Shown here one piece after another: positions 9,912 through 20,671 of a stretch of DNA of 64,000 bases; position 1 is the stretch's first letter, and each line of letters begins with the position of its first letter. The stretch covers positions 41,726,001 through 41,790,000 of the forward strand of contig CM060733.1 of NCBI GenBank assembly GCA_030704615.1, read 5' to 3'. The DNA is from Takakia lepidozioides (taxonomy: Eukaryota; Streptophyta; Takakiopsida; Takakiales; Takakiaceae). The notes beneath the pieces were generated by a model that did no database searches, was not told the DNA's origin, and worked only from the letters and a program-made list of their open reading frames with translations. Made by a program: the position numbers and the translations under genes.

Positions 9912-11681
9912 GTGGACGCCTTCAATTCATCACAGTTGTCCCACCATGCATCGCAGATGGCGTCGCCAACACCCTCACAGGTTGAAGACCTTCAAGTGCC
10001 TCATACAAAGACTTTTCAAGTGGAATCTCCGACGGCAGGTTTCTACACACCCATTGCGGAAGTTGATGTCAATCCCATCCCCTCTCATACTGTTCTGCCT
10101 CACAGTCTTCTTTTAGACTCCCCAAGGGAATATTCCATTGCCCTCGCTATCTTTGCTGCCCCCGCCTCTTCTCCCCTTCCTATCACTGATCGCTCCCAAG
10201 GAGCGGCCCTCCTCTCTGCTACCCTCTCTGTCTCTGCTGCCCCACCATGTGATGTCCCCGCCGCTGCTCCCCTTCAAATCTGTGAACCCGCACCAGGTGC
10301 TACCCTCCTCTCCCCCCCCCCCCCCCCCGCTGTGTCTGCCGCCCTCTCTGCGACTCCTCCCCAACCATGCGGTCCCCCCGCCTCTGCACTTCTTCCATTA
10401 TCTGCTCCCCCAAAAGTGGCTACCCTCGTCTCACCGCATGCTATCCCATCGGACTCATCTCCCTCCTCGCATGAGATTTCTTTTTGTGCTCCCCTCTCAT
10501 CTGGTACTGCTTTAGTGTGTATCACTGCTCCCACCCTTTCTGATCTCCCTTTAGCCCTGGCAGCCCCCACCTCTACTCCCGATTTTTTGTGTGCTCCCCC
10601 AGATCTGTCTTCTACGAAGCATGCATCCGTGTGTGACCGTGGTCCCCCCCTGTCTACCCCTGACTTCCACTCTTCTTCCCCACATCTGTCTGCTCTCTTG
10701 CATGCTACCATGACTCCCTTTGGTCCCCCCCTGAGTGCTCCATCACCCGAGGTGTCCTCCCCCAACGTTGTTCCCGATGTCATGCCTGCTCCCCTCCATG
10801 TATATGCTATGTCGCGGGCTGCTGTGTCTCTCTGTGATCCTTCACTCTCTGCCCTTGTCCAATCACCTCTTTCAACTCATCCCGAGTCTGTGTGTACTTC
10901 CCACGTGGAGAGGGAGGATGTGCCAAGAATGGTGGATCCAACTACCAAGTCCAGCAGATTTGCAGCTGTTTCCAATCCTCTGCCGACGACACAGGTTGAG
11001 GTTATTTCAACGTTGGTGACCCCTGAACGCCAGTCATTGGCAGGGAACACTGAATTGGCAACGGAGGGGTTTGTTCCGCCCATGTCAGTTTTCCCAGGTG
11101 CACCCCCGTATCATGCACAGGCCATCCCGTTGTTATCCGCACTCACAGATAGTCTGGTCTCCCCCACAGCAGAGTGCTTACTCCAGCCCCCTGGTACTGC
11201 TCCCATCGCTTCCACAGATCCTTGGAATATTGAATTGGGGGTCACCCCTGGCTCCACATTCACCACGGGTCTGACGGTGCCTGCGCCTATGGTTTCTGCT
11301 CCAACCCCCTTGCACAAGGGTTTGACCTCTGGCAAACCATCATCTGGCCAAGTAGCAGGTCAAACACGGCATAGGGTTGCTGCAAAAACTTCGGGACGCC
11401 AATTGAACCTGCAGGGCATGGAGCAGGTGGATCAGAAAGAAACAAAGGATAAGGGGAAGGAGAAGGAACACATGAAGGGCAAGGGGGAGCAGATCGGAGA
11501 GGGGATCGGCAAGTGGAAGCAAAGACCCCCGAAGGATGAGGGGGAGCCGAAGCGTGCGCAAAAAATACGGGTGACAATGCGGGGGAGGGAGGAGAACCGT
11601 GCTGCTGAGGGGGAAGGTAAAGCTATCACCAAAACAGGGAAGAAACGGAAGGCAAAATCTGGATGGCCAGAAGTGACTTAG
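9912..11681 (+). CDS. 589-residue Pro/Ser-rich ORF with basic C-terminus
   Basis: This is the longest uninterrupted frame in the window. Residues about 1-480 are low-complexity Pro/Ser/Ala/Thr with recurrent LSAPP-type words. Residues about 490-589 are strongly basic and charged (KGKEKEHMKGKGEQ type), probably a nuclear or nucleic-acid-binding tail. A C17 run at 10312-10328 encodes a poly-Pro stretch. The C-rich composition matches the non-coding GATCCCC domain nearby, so part of the frame may simply reflect base composition. Its place between the zinc-finger part and the Ulp1 domain suggests it is the linker of one transposon-type protein. No homologue is recognised. Confidence 0.4.
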   Translation: MDAFNSSQLSHHASQMASPTPSQVEDLQVPHTKTFQVESPTAGFYTPIAEVDVNPIPSHTVLPHSLLLDSPREYSIALAIFAAPASSPLPITDRSQGAALLSATLSVSAAPPCDVPAAAPLQICEPAPGATLLSPPPPPAVSAALSATPPQPCGPPASALLPLSAPPKVATLVSPHAIPSDSSPSSHEISFCAPLSSGTALVCITAPTLSDLPLALAAPTSTPDFLCAPPDLSSTKHASVCDRGPPLSTPDFHSSSPHLSALLHATMTPFGPPLSAPSPEVSSPNVVPDVMPAPLHVYAMSRAAVSLCDPSLSALVQSPLSTHPESVCTSHVEREDVPRMVDPTTKSSRFAAVSNPLPTTQVEVISTLVTPERQSLAGNTELATEGFVPPMSVFPGAPPYHAQAIPLLSALTDSLVSPTAECLLQPPGTAPIASTDPWNIELGVTPGSTFTTGLTVPAPMVSAPTPLHKGLTSGKPSSGQVAGQTRHRVAAKTSGRQLNLQGMEQVDQKETKDKGKEKEHMKGKGEQIGEGIGKWKQRPPKDEGEPKRAQKIRVTMRGREENRAAEGEGKAITKTGKKRKAKSGWPEVT

Positions 11682-11933
11682 TAAGTGGGCCAGGGCTTCC
11701 AACGACCAAGGGGGGACCAAATTCATGGTGAGTACATTCAGCAGGGCTTATACGCGTGATAGGGGGATGATATGGTTGCTTGAAAACACCCTTAACAGCT
11801 AATTGTCTGTCTGTGTGACTTCGTGAACTTGTGTACAATGCAGAAACCATAATAGACTGAGGGAAAAGCTCCCTGAGGACAAGGGCTGCCTTGTTTTCTT
11901 CAAAGGCACTCCACAGGAGTCCATTCTGGGTTC

Positions 11934-12766
11934 ATGGGATTATCTATGGTGTCAAAATTGTATGGGGAAGCGGGGGATGGAGGGGTGTTTTTGTATACCA
12001 ATATTTTGCAGCTATCCCTGGAGGAGAGTAATCGTTGCTGGTGGGCTGTGATGGACACACTGATATGGACGGCTTTGGAGGCATCATCCAAGGACGACCT
12101 TCACAGGATTTCCAAAGGGCTTGTAAATGATTGGGTAACTGAGAAGTGCCTAGGGAAGGATCCAGATAAGGTTCAGACATGGTTCGTCCCCTTATGCTCT
12201 AGGTACGTCCCTCAATCCTCCTATTTTGCAGCTTTGACCGACTTTGATTTGATTTGGAGAATGGAAAGCATTAGTGGTGTCTGCACACATGTGCGTTCTG
12301 CAGGGGCCATTGGAGTTTGATGGTTTTTGATAAGTCCAAGTTTGTTCATCTGAATTCCATGACATCATTCAAATCCCATAGCCGACTTGCCTTTGAAACG
12401 CGTCTTCGCACTTTTAGAGCATACCTACACAAAGCCAAACCGGACTCAATACTTTGGAATGAAATAATGGCATGGGAGTGGCTGGAACCTGAGGTGCCAC
12501 AACAACCAAGCGGCTGGGAGTGTGGCTACTTTGTAATGACTTTCATACAGAAATACTTGGAGACCAAAATCACAAAAAAATTGGGGGCAACTTTTACAGC
12601 AGATTGGCTTACATGTGAGTACGCAGTATCAAAGCAGGATTTTCTTTGTGGATGGATAGTGGATAATTGGGATGATGCAGATTTGCAGCGTAGACTGTCG
12701 CATGTGCATGCCTTAGATGCTGAGGATGTAGCTATTGTATCTCCATTCCCCACGAAAAAAAAATGA
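11934..12766 (+). CDS. Ulp1 (C48) cysteine protease domain, two exons
   Basis: Exon one covers 11934-12202 and ends ...WFVPLCS. An intron with GTACGT donor and TTCTGCAG acceptor (12203-12303) removes cleanly in frame, giving the join CSR-GHWSLMVFDKSKF. That is the Ulp1 histidine strand, with the catalytic His at 12308-12310. The usual downstream Asp is Asn here (HLNSM). The nucleophile loop follows as QQPSGWECGYFV, with the oxyanion Gln and catalytic Cys. Plant Ulp1 domains of this kind occur in SUMO proteases and, very often, in Mutator-like and other DNA transposons. The adjoining zinc finger, linker and repeats favour a transposon. The true start is uncertain because an upstream segment in another frame (from about 11890, CLVFFKGTPQES) also looks coding. 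Confidence 0.7.
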
Positions 12767-12879
12767 AGCTTGTCCTCCTCTTTATAATCCTTTTGTGCCT
12801 TCTTTTGGCGTCCACTGTGTTGTGAAGGGGTGAAGGGGTGAGGGGATCCTTGAGGTGGATCAGACAAGCAAGGATGAGG

Positions 12880-13335
12880 GGGGGTCAGGGGGATCAGGGG
12901 ATCAGGTTTAGGGGGATCCCGGGATCAGGGGGCTCAGGTTTAGGGCAGTCGGGGGATGAGGGGATGAAGAAGACAAGGGATTGTATAAGGGGTTAGCGGG
13001 GATCGGGGAAGCAGGGGAACGGGCGGGAGATATCAGGGAACCAGGGGAGTGGCCGGGCAAATGAGGGGATCAGGGAACCAGGGGAACGGGTGGGGGAGAA
13101 TAGGGGATCAGGGAAGCAGGGGAATGGTTGGGGGATTAAGGGATTAGGGAAGCAGGGGAACCGGCCAGGAGAAGAGGGGATCAGGGAACCAGGGGGACGG
13201 GTGGGGACATCAGGAGATTAGGGAAGCAGAGGAACAGGCCGGGAGATGAGGGGATCATGGAGGGAATGTCGGGAGCTGGACGGGGGATAAGGGGATGAGG
13301 GGACCACGGGGTGACGGGATGAGTGACGGCAGGTT
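12880..13335. repeat. G-rich minisatellite, about 37-bp period
   Basis: The words GGGAAGCAGG and GGGAACCAGG recur at 13006, 13036, 13073, 13111, 13147, 13184 and 13221, a 36-38 bp period apart from the first step. Surrounding sequence (12880-12960 and 13240-13335) is made of GGGGATCAGG and GGGATGAGG words. The G-runs give this strand potential for G-quadruplexes. It is the reverse-complement flavour of the GATCCCC domain at 4.5-6.3 kb. Confidence 0.85.
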
Positions 13336-14234
13336 TCGAATCGGGGGATCGGGGGATTACTGGTGAAAAGTCACGTGTGAAGGGGCAAGTTGTGAAAGGT
13401 CATGTCCATGTTTTGCACTATGAAAGGTCACGTCCCTTGCATGTACGAGTGGTGCATAAGCATGCAGCAAAAACTGAAAATAAACCCCAAAGCAAAATCT
13501 GAAATTTGCCCAACAATGGCGGAGAGCCCAGAGTCGGAAGATGACCCAGAGCCCACAAACTTTCGCTTTAGTCCAAGACAATGTCATTTGCTCTCTGAAA
13601 GGGACGATGATACTGAAGCATCGAATGGTTCCCACTGAGGTCACCACAAATGTCTCTCATACCACTGTGAATCGCACAAAACATCATGGGTCACTGGACA
13701 CAAGGCGCTGGCTTCAATAATTGCCCCGCCGGATGACAGCCGCACTGCCTTGTTGAACGAACTCTTTGGGTGATACATGGGGGAGCAGTGCACGGTGACG
13801 GGGACCGGGCATATAAGTCCATTGCGAAGCCGCAGGGGATGGGGGGATGAGGGGGAGTAGTGATTGGGAAGGGGATCACGGGGAGCTGAGCACAACCTCG
13901 GGAAGCACCGGTGTAAGGGGGCCAGCTATGATGAGAAGGGGGATGAAGGGGATCAGGGAACCTCTGCCATTTCAGGGGAGCAGAGGCCAAAGCACTACAC
14001 AAAGAGGGGGATGATGGGAGGAGGGGAGCAGTGTGCTTGCAATGCAAAAAAGGTGGCAGGGAACGCACTAGAGACTTGTGGCAACCGTTTTTCAGTATTG
14101 GAATTCAGGACTGTTAATTTAAAGGCTAAACATAAAAGTGGGCGGTAATTTGTGTTTTGAACATCACTGCAAATGCATGCATACAGACTCAATTGCAATA
14201 AAGATCATCCACATCTCCTTCACTCCATTGTGAA
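13336..14234. other. Non-coding stretch with scattered G-rich words
   Basis: No gene is supported. GGGGGATGA-type words continue to about 14030. A segment near 13650-13760 (ACTGTGAATCGCACAAAACATCATG) loosely resembles one near 14225-14300, so an old duplication is possible. Confidence 0.4.
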
Positions 14235-14488
14235 TCACAGAACACATGCGTCACAGAACATAGCTTCAACCATTTTGAATAATGAGAAATTGTTTGATAC
14301 CAAATGCTTCGATGAGAATGCAATCTCAGGGAAATCAGCAATCTGAATGGAGCACGAGAGCATAAACCTGCTTGCTCTCAACCCTTTCAATCTGGGACGC
14401 CCAACTTGACGAAGTGCATGCAAAATAGACGAAGATGGAGGGATTGCTGAGACTCTTTTGGATCCAAGACGTCTTGGTTTCCGTGACA
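14235..14488 (-). pseudogene. 3' part of an ORF split by the chromovirus
   Basis: This minus-strand frame encodes a basic segment (SRKPRRLGSKRV) and then a hydrophobic, cysteine-containing tail. It is continuous in frame with the minus-strand ORF at 21396-21783 once the LTR element and one copy of its 5-bp target duplication are ignored. The product is not recognised. The right-hand part carries a coiled-coil-like stretch and the left-hand part the basic patch, giving a protein of roughly 210 residues before insertion. The insertion separates the two parts, so the gene must be inactive unless transcripts can be spliced around 6.9 kb. Confidence 0.6.
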
Positions 14489-14493
14489 TAGAA
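14489..14493. other. Target-site duplication, left
   Basis: TAGAA immediately before the left LTR; the same five bases follow the right LTR at 21396-21400. A 5-bp duplication is what Ty3/gypsy integrases produce. Confidence 0.9.
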
Positions 14494-15214
14494 TGTTGCG
14501 CACCTCACTTCGGTAAGCTCCCCTTCAAATCATAGTTACTCGCTTTGATGCGCGCGCCTGACTCCCAATCTGGCCGCCGGGCCAACTTGGAGCTTCGGCT
14601 ACTCACCGAGACATAACGGTCCCCCCTTCGCTTCCCACTAAACCCTCCACCTATTTGGGCCTAGTGGAATTCCCTTTGGTAGATGGCAGTCCGGAACAGC
14701 CCCCCACTCTTGGTCGCTTTCCGGCTCGCTCGCTTACTCACTAGTTTTTGGTCACCAACGGGCTTGCACCGTTCTCGGGGTCAATACTCCCCTTATATAT
14801 ACTTCTGTAGCTGTCCGCGGGGGCTTCACAAACCAGCCATGCCATTTTATGGCGAACCACCACGAAAACCCTCGACTCCCGGTGATGAGTCGCGGTGAGT
14901 CTTGGCCCACTCACCCGGCCCTATGGACCGTGATGAGTCCCAAGACTCCCCACGACCCACCACGAGGTCTCCGCCCCATGGTGAGTCCTATGCCACCCCC
15001 ACTAAGTCCCGCTAAGCTACCACCACCCTTGTGGAGCCACCCCCCACCGCAACCCGTGTGCGGGGCTCCACTTAGTGAGCGCCTCCGCCTCCTTGAGTGC
15101 CTTGGGCACTCAAGGGTGCTTCAGCCCCCCATACCTATCGGCCAGCTGCCCCCACCATAGGGGCAGCCCCTCATGTGTCCCGACCCCCTACCCTCAAGGC
15201 AAAGGGCCGCGACA
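14494..15214 (-). repeat. 3' LTR of element C
   Basis: About 721 bp, starting TGTTGCGCACC on the plus strand and ending GGGCCGCGACA. It matches 20672-21395 along its whole length. On the element's own strand it carries a TATA box at 14801-14791 (TATATATAAGG). Confidence 0.95.
14791..14801 (-). promoter_or_regulatory. LTR TATA box (3' LTR)
   Basis: TATATATAAGG on the minus strand, conserved at 20968-20978 in the other LTR, which is the copy able to drive element transcription. Confidence 0.6.
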
Positions 15215-15230
15215 CACACCCCTACCAACA
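15215..15230 (-). other. Polypurine tract of element C
   Basis: On the minus strand TGTTGGTAGGGGTGTG abuts the start of the 3' LTR, the expected position for plus-strand DNA priming. It is only partly purine. Confidence 0.5.
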
Positions 15231-16139
15231 GGGAGTCGATGTCCTCATCGACTTGTCTATTTTGTAGAAACGAACATCCAAGTTGTGGCGTCCCACATCA
15301 AGGAGTTTGTTTCCGCACCATGGCGTCCCATGGCAAAGAACCAAAACCCCACACTTGACTCTACTCTCCATAGCTAGTTCGGCCGACTTCCTCCAAGTCC
15401 CGGCCAAGGGTGGAGCCTCTCAAGCTCCTCCCAGTGCACTCTTCTTGGCCTACTTCAAGGCCAAGGAATGATCCTCTCTGAGGATCGAATCGCCTTACTG
15501 CAACAACATTGCTTGCGATCGCTCGTGATGCCGCTTTTGGCACCACCTTGAGCAAGGGTTCACCTCGAACCCTCTTTGACTAGGAAGATAACCTTGAACC
15601 AACCGTGCGCCCCAATCACTACAATTGGGTCCGTCTTGGAATGCTGGCCTGAGGTACGGGAACACGCCGAAGCCGCACTACGACTTCGTCCCGAGGCTAC
15701 ACGATTATAGTACGTGAACGGAAGCACGTAGCTTCCGCGTTAGCCCACACTACAAAGCAACCCCCTCGGTAGCGCGCCAGGTGCGCACTAGCACGTGAAT
15801 TCCCAAATAAGGTGCAAGTTTCTTTGCCCCTTTGATGGGAGTCACCCGATTTCGGCACAGCGCAAACACACGATTAACCCAATTTACCTCTCCCACTTTT
15901 GTAAGCTAGCATGCATTCTACACACTAGCCAACCACACCATGCATCACCATTCCAAACAAAATAGAACGCACAAAATTTGGAACCCATTTCCTTTATAAC
16001 AATTTTTTGTACAATACAAGTTTTTGCAATTGGATTCCTAAGCGAGCTAAGCCGGGCTAAGCATGCATTTCCTCCCCCACGCTCCAAGGTTGATGTCCCC
16101 ATCAACGCTTCTTCCGCTTTTGAGGTCGCCCTTCGAAAA

Positions 16140-17260
16140 CTACAACCGCCTCGGATGCGTTTCCCATTTCTGAGGCACGCACCCAAGATGCCTCCACATG
16201 ATGATAGCCCTTCCATTTGACGAGATACTCCGTTTCTCGGTCTTGAACCTCCTCGACTTAAGCATTGCCTCCACCTCGTACTCAGGTTCATTTTCATGAT
16301 CCAACAGCATAGGTGGCGGACGCAACACTTGATGCCGATTCGGACGCGCTTCATCTTTGAAGTAAGGCTTCAAAGGGAGACATGGAATAGGGGTGCACCT
16401 TGCTGTTTGCCGACAGCTCCAATTCATACACATCCTCATTCATAACCTTCCCGAATGCGAAAGGGTCCCGCATACGGAGGTACGAACTTCGGACTCACTT
16501 CCGGAGGTAGTCGAAAATTCTTGATGTTCAACCAGACCTCCGTGCTTGCCTCAAACTTCACTTCCCTCCACTTCCGATTTGCCTGCCTTTCATATCGTTT
16601 CCTAGCTTTGGCAATGTTGTACTTGCGAGCTTCAACAAACGCTCGCGTTCTTCCAGTACTGCCGCTACTGCCGGTTCTCAACGTCTTGGGGGCCCAACTT
16701 GTCGGCACCAGAGGTGCTTTTCCATAGACCAATACGAAAGGGGAAACTCCCGTTGCGGAGTGTTCTGTGTTATTATAACAGAACTCTGCCGCGTCTAAGT
16801 GTTCCACCCAGTCTGTTGGGCCGACACGTAATTCCGCAAGAATCTGCTTCACTACGGAATTCACTCTTTGTTGGCCGTCGGTCGTAGGTCGGAAGGCGGT
16901 GCTCATCTTAGGCCTCGTCCCATCTTCTTCCAAAGTGCCCTCCAAAATTTACTCGTAACTTTGGATCGCGGTCCGAGACAATATCCTTCGGGACTCCATG
17001 ATGCTTTAAGACGTGGGCGAAGTAAAGTCGCCCTGTCTCCTGCGCCGTTGCCGTCTCTTTGGTGGGATGAAATGGCCCATTTTACTGAACCTATCCACCA
17101 CCACCATGATTGATCGAATCCTTTTGACAGAGGCATAGCAGTCATGAAATCCATCGAGACGCTTTCCCAAGTCCCCTCTGGAATCGGCAAGGGTTGTAAC
17201 AGCCCCGCTTGCTTTTTGTACTCGCTCCGGTTTTGTTGGCTGTGGTGCATGTCTTGACAT
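16140..17260 (-). pseudogene. Integrase and chromodomain of element C
   Basis: The integrase core is visible as MDFMTAMPLSKGFDQ with the first catalytic Asp, and further on FRPTTDGQQRVNSVVKQIL, which occupies the place of the HPQTDGQTE helix; the canonical Glu reads Arg. The typical YNNTEHSATGVSPFVLVYG segment follows. After the integrase C-terminal region, residues YEVEAMLKSRR begin a chromodomain. Its second half (YLVKWKGY) is readable only after a 1-nt frame change. Chromodomains direct chromovirus integration toward particular histone marks. Several frameshifts divide this region (17260-17006, 16945-16436, 16354-16140), so no functional integrase is made. Confidence 0.85.
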
Positions 17261-17579
17261 ACTCCTCTGCCTCCTCCCTCAGTTTGGGCCAGAAATACTC
17301 TTTCTTCAAGAGTGCCGCAGTGCGGCTTGGCTCCGCCGTGGCCGCAAGCGGGCTATCATGGCATTCTCTCAGAGGCTATCTGATCCCTCCCTTCGGCACG
17401 TAGAGACACTTTTGGCTTATACCGGAGCAGTCCTTTTGCAAGTGGAATTGCGATTTAACCCCCATCCTCAAGTCCTGCATCACGGACTTGCCAGCTCATC
17501 CTTCCGGCAAGCCTTCCGGATCTTCCTTTGGAGCGCCGTCTCGCCCTTGTACACCAACAAGAGCTGCTGCTTTCTACTT

Positions 17580-19437
17580 AGAGCATCGGCCACCACAGTT
17601 GTCTGTCCCGGTTTGTACTGGATATCCACGTCGAACACCGCCAAAGTAGTATCTGCCACCTAAGTTGTTTTGGGGAGACAACTTGGGCTGCGTGGCAAAA
17701 TACTTTACCGTGACATTGTCGTGAACACCCTTCACTGGGTTGGAACCACATAGTGGCGCCAAAGCTCAAGACAGTGCACCACCGCCTTCATCTCTTTCTT
17801 GTTGCTTCGGCCACCGTCCTCCACTTCATTCATTTCTTACTTTCGTGAAGCCACTGGACGTCATCTTGCATCGTACAACCCCCCAATCGCGAAGTCCGAC
17901 GCATCGTATGTATCTCGAACGGACGATCGAACTCCGGGTTTTCAAGACTGGAGCTTCCGCCATCCGCTGCTTCAATTCAGCAAAAGCTTGGCCACAAGAG
18001 GTGTTCCATGCCCAGACTTTAGATTTACAAAGAAGGTCTGACAGCGGCCCCGCGATTTTGGCGAAATTTCTCACATACTTTCCGGTAATAGGAGGTGAGT
18101 CCTAGGAAGGATCGCCACTCCGGGACCGAAGTCGGAGGGCTTCCAGTCCAAAATTGACGTCACCTTCCTTATCATCCATCTGATCCCATCTGGTAATCAC
18201 ATGCCCCAGGAACCAACTTTTGTGACCCCGAATTATTTGCACTTGAAGCTTTGGCATACAGATTCCCTTCTCGCATTTCTGGAACAACCTTTGAGGTGCT
18301 CCAGGTGCTCCTCCTTTGTTTTCGAATACACCAAGATGTCGTCGATGTACCACGATCACCAAAAGTCATCCAACCACTCCTCGAAAAGGCTGTTCACAGC
18401 GTGCTAAAGGCTTCGCGGGTGCGTTTGGTGAGCCCAAAAGGCATCACCAAGAACTCATACGAACCATACTCGTCCTGCACGCGGTCTTTCCTCACCTCCT
18501 TCCGCCATTCGAATTTGATGATAGCCGGAGCGCAGATCGATCCGCTGAAATACTTCGCTATGCCAACCGAGCGAAAAGGTCGTCGATCCTTGGCAAAGGG
18601 TACAGGTTTTTGATAGTCACCTTATTCAGAGCCCTGTAATCGACACACATCCGCAGCGTCCCATCCTTCTTGTCTGCAAATAACACCGGGGCTCCGTAAG
18701 GTTACTTACTCGGCCGGATGTACCCCTTTGACATTAGATCCTTGAGCTGAGTCTTCAGCTCGACCAACTCTCTGTGGCTCAACCGGTAGGGCGCCTTGGC
18801 AGGCGGTTCCGATCCCGGTATCACCTCAATCTTGTGGTCAACTCCTCTTCGCGGTGGCAAGCCGCTTGGCAAATCCTCCGGCATCACATCATGGTATTTC
18901 TCCAAAATCCCCTTGATCCAATCTGGGCTCGGCTCCCATCGCCTTCTCCCTTCACTTCTCTAATGTAAGCAAAAACTGGGGCTCGTGTGCCTCCTCCACG
19001 GCCCACTCCCTTGCTGAAGAAGGTTTATTCGCCCTCCCCACGGGTTTGGGCGTTTCCGAACTCGTAAGACCTCGCCACCATTCCAACATGGCAGCGTGAC
19101 TACTCTCTTGCGGCCATCTATGACCGCTCCGGATTTGCTCAAAAAGGTCATCCCCAAAATGAGATCCACTCCATCGATCTGCAGACGGTGAAGTTCTCAC
19201 GTCCCTCCCAACTCCCCAGTTGAAGAGGAACATCGAACGCCAACCTCGTCGCCAATTGCGGTTCTCCTTTGGCAGAACGCACCTCAATAGAGGCCCCACG
19301 TCAGTTGTCGGGAGTCCCAGCTTTTGTGCCGTTGCCGGTGTCATGAAGGAGTGCGACGCTCCTGTGTCCACCAACAATGACACGTTAGTTCCGGATATTA
19401 TCCCATCCACGAACAATAAGTGACTCCCTTTACGCAA
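17580..19437 (-). pseudogene. Protease, reverse transcriptase and RNase H of element C
   Basis: The protease begins with LLVDTGASHSFMTP, the retropepsin active-site motif, near 19380. RT is recognisable from the YRLSHRELVELKTQLKDL motif (18800-18740), [18 protein letters not shown] near 18640 and the catalytic YIDDILVYSKT near 18345, the last two in different frames. RNase H remnants follow (about 18070-17600), including FAELKQRMAEAPVL. At least four frame changes interrupt the polyprotein. Order and motifs are those of a plant chromovirus pol. Confidence 0.85.
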
Positions 19438-19458
19438 GCGCCAGTTTCCTGATACAAC

Positions 19459-20225
19459 TCACAAGAATATTTGCCTACCTTGCAAGTCCTGGCGACCACC
19501 GCTTCCACCAAGCGACTGATGGTATCTTCCGACAGCTCCGTGGTTGCCCGAGTCATGTTCAATTGTCGGGCTTCGTGCACTTCTTGGCCATGTGCCCGGG
19601 CTCCCGCAATTGAAACACACTCCATCAAAGGTCGCCTTCTGTCCGCCATAAGCCGCTCCACCCGCTTTTCCTTTCGAAGCACCGGGTGCCGCCTTGACGT
19701 GTGAAGGCCCTCCCTTCGATTTCCACGTGCCATTGTCGCCGCGTGGCCTATCCCACTTCTTTTCCGGTCGGAAGGAGTCACCTTCCCGCCGGGTCTTCTT
19801 GTGGTTCAGCTCCGTACGGCCTTGTCTTTCACCCTTAGGGACATCCGAGAAACATTCAGCCCTCTCAATTGCCTCGTTCAAAGTCTTAGGTGGCTTCTCC
19901 TCCAACTTCCGCCTGGCCCATGGGGCCAGTCCCGCCACAAAGTTGAAGACCATTTCTGGTTCTGCCATGTCCGCGACTTCGAGCAAGCACATTGAAAGCC
20001 TGGACATATCCCCGAATGTCATCTGTTTGCTTCAAATTCCTCATCTTGTCCCGGGCAAGCCAGACGCGTTGAGGGGCACAACTGTCTCTTCATCAATTCC
20101 TTGAACCCACTCCAGTTCAAGGTTTCCGGGCTTGGACCTCGGTCGTGAAGGCGTTTCTGCCACCATTGTTGAGCATAGCCCCTCAAATAGGTGGGAGCCA
20201 CTTCCACCCGATCCTCGTCACTCAA
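19459..20225 (-). pseudogene. Gag of element C
   Basis: Capsid-type helices appear in 20225-20019 (YLRGYAQQWWQKRL) and continue in another frame to 19459. A single CCHC zinc knuckle begins CFNC, but its second half (EPGHMAKKC) lies in a different frame, so the knuckle is broken by a 1-nt indel. Gag packages the genomic RNA in virus-like particles. The 5' end toward 20225 was chosen as the first Met in the surviving frame; the original start was probably closer to the 5' LTR. Confidence 0.8.
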
Positions 20226-20654
20226 CTTGGCCGCCCGGAAGTACTGCTAGCTCCAGAGCCAGGTGTTGAGTGCCTTCCGATTTCGGACGCCCTCGAAGGT
20301 GCCGGGTTCCTTAGGCTTCACCTTAAACTTTGCCTTAGTGGAAGTGGCATTAGCCGCCTTCAACACGTCTTTCAACGTCCCGCCAAACTGCGCCAACAAC
20401 CCTTCCCAAAAAGGCTGCCGGCATGGGAGGCATCTGTTGGTCGTCGGAGCTCTCAGGGATTCCTCGGGCTCCGACTCCTCGGATTCCTCCCGCTCTTGAG
20501 CGGCCTCGTTTTCAGCGCTTCCTCAAACGGCCGCTTCGGTGACACGTCGCCCATCGGGCTCACCAGGATCATCATCTTTTGGGCCGTTCCGCTTTCGCTT
20601 TGGCTTGCCCGCCCCATGATGAGGCCAATCCCAAGGACGATCGCGTACTGAACT

Positions 20655-20669
20655 CTAAGCTTGATACCA
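20655..20669 (-). other. Primer-binding site of element C
   Basis: On the minus strand TGGTATCA begins two bases after the 5' LTR and continues AAGCTTA. This resembles the plant initiator tRNA-Met primer site TGGTATCAGAGC, matching its first eight bases. Confidence 0.65.
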
Positions 20670-20671
20670 AG

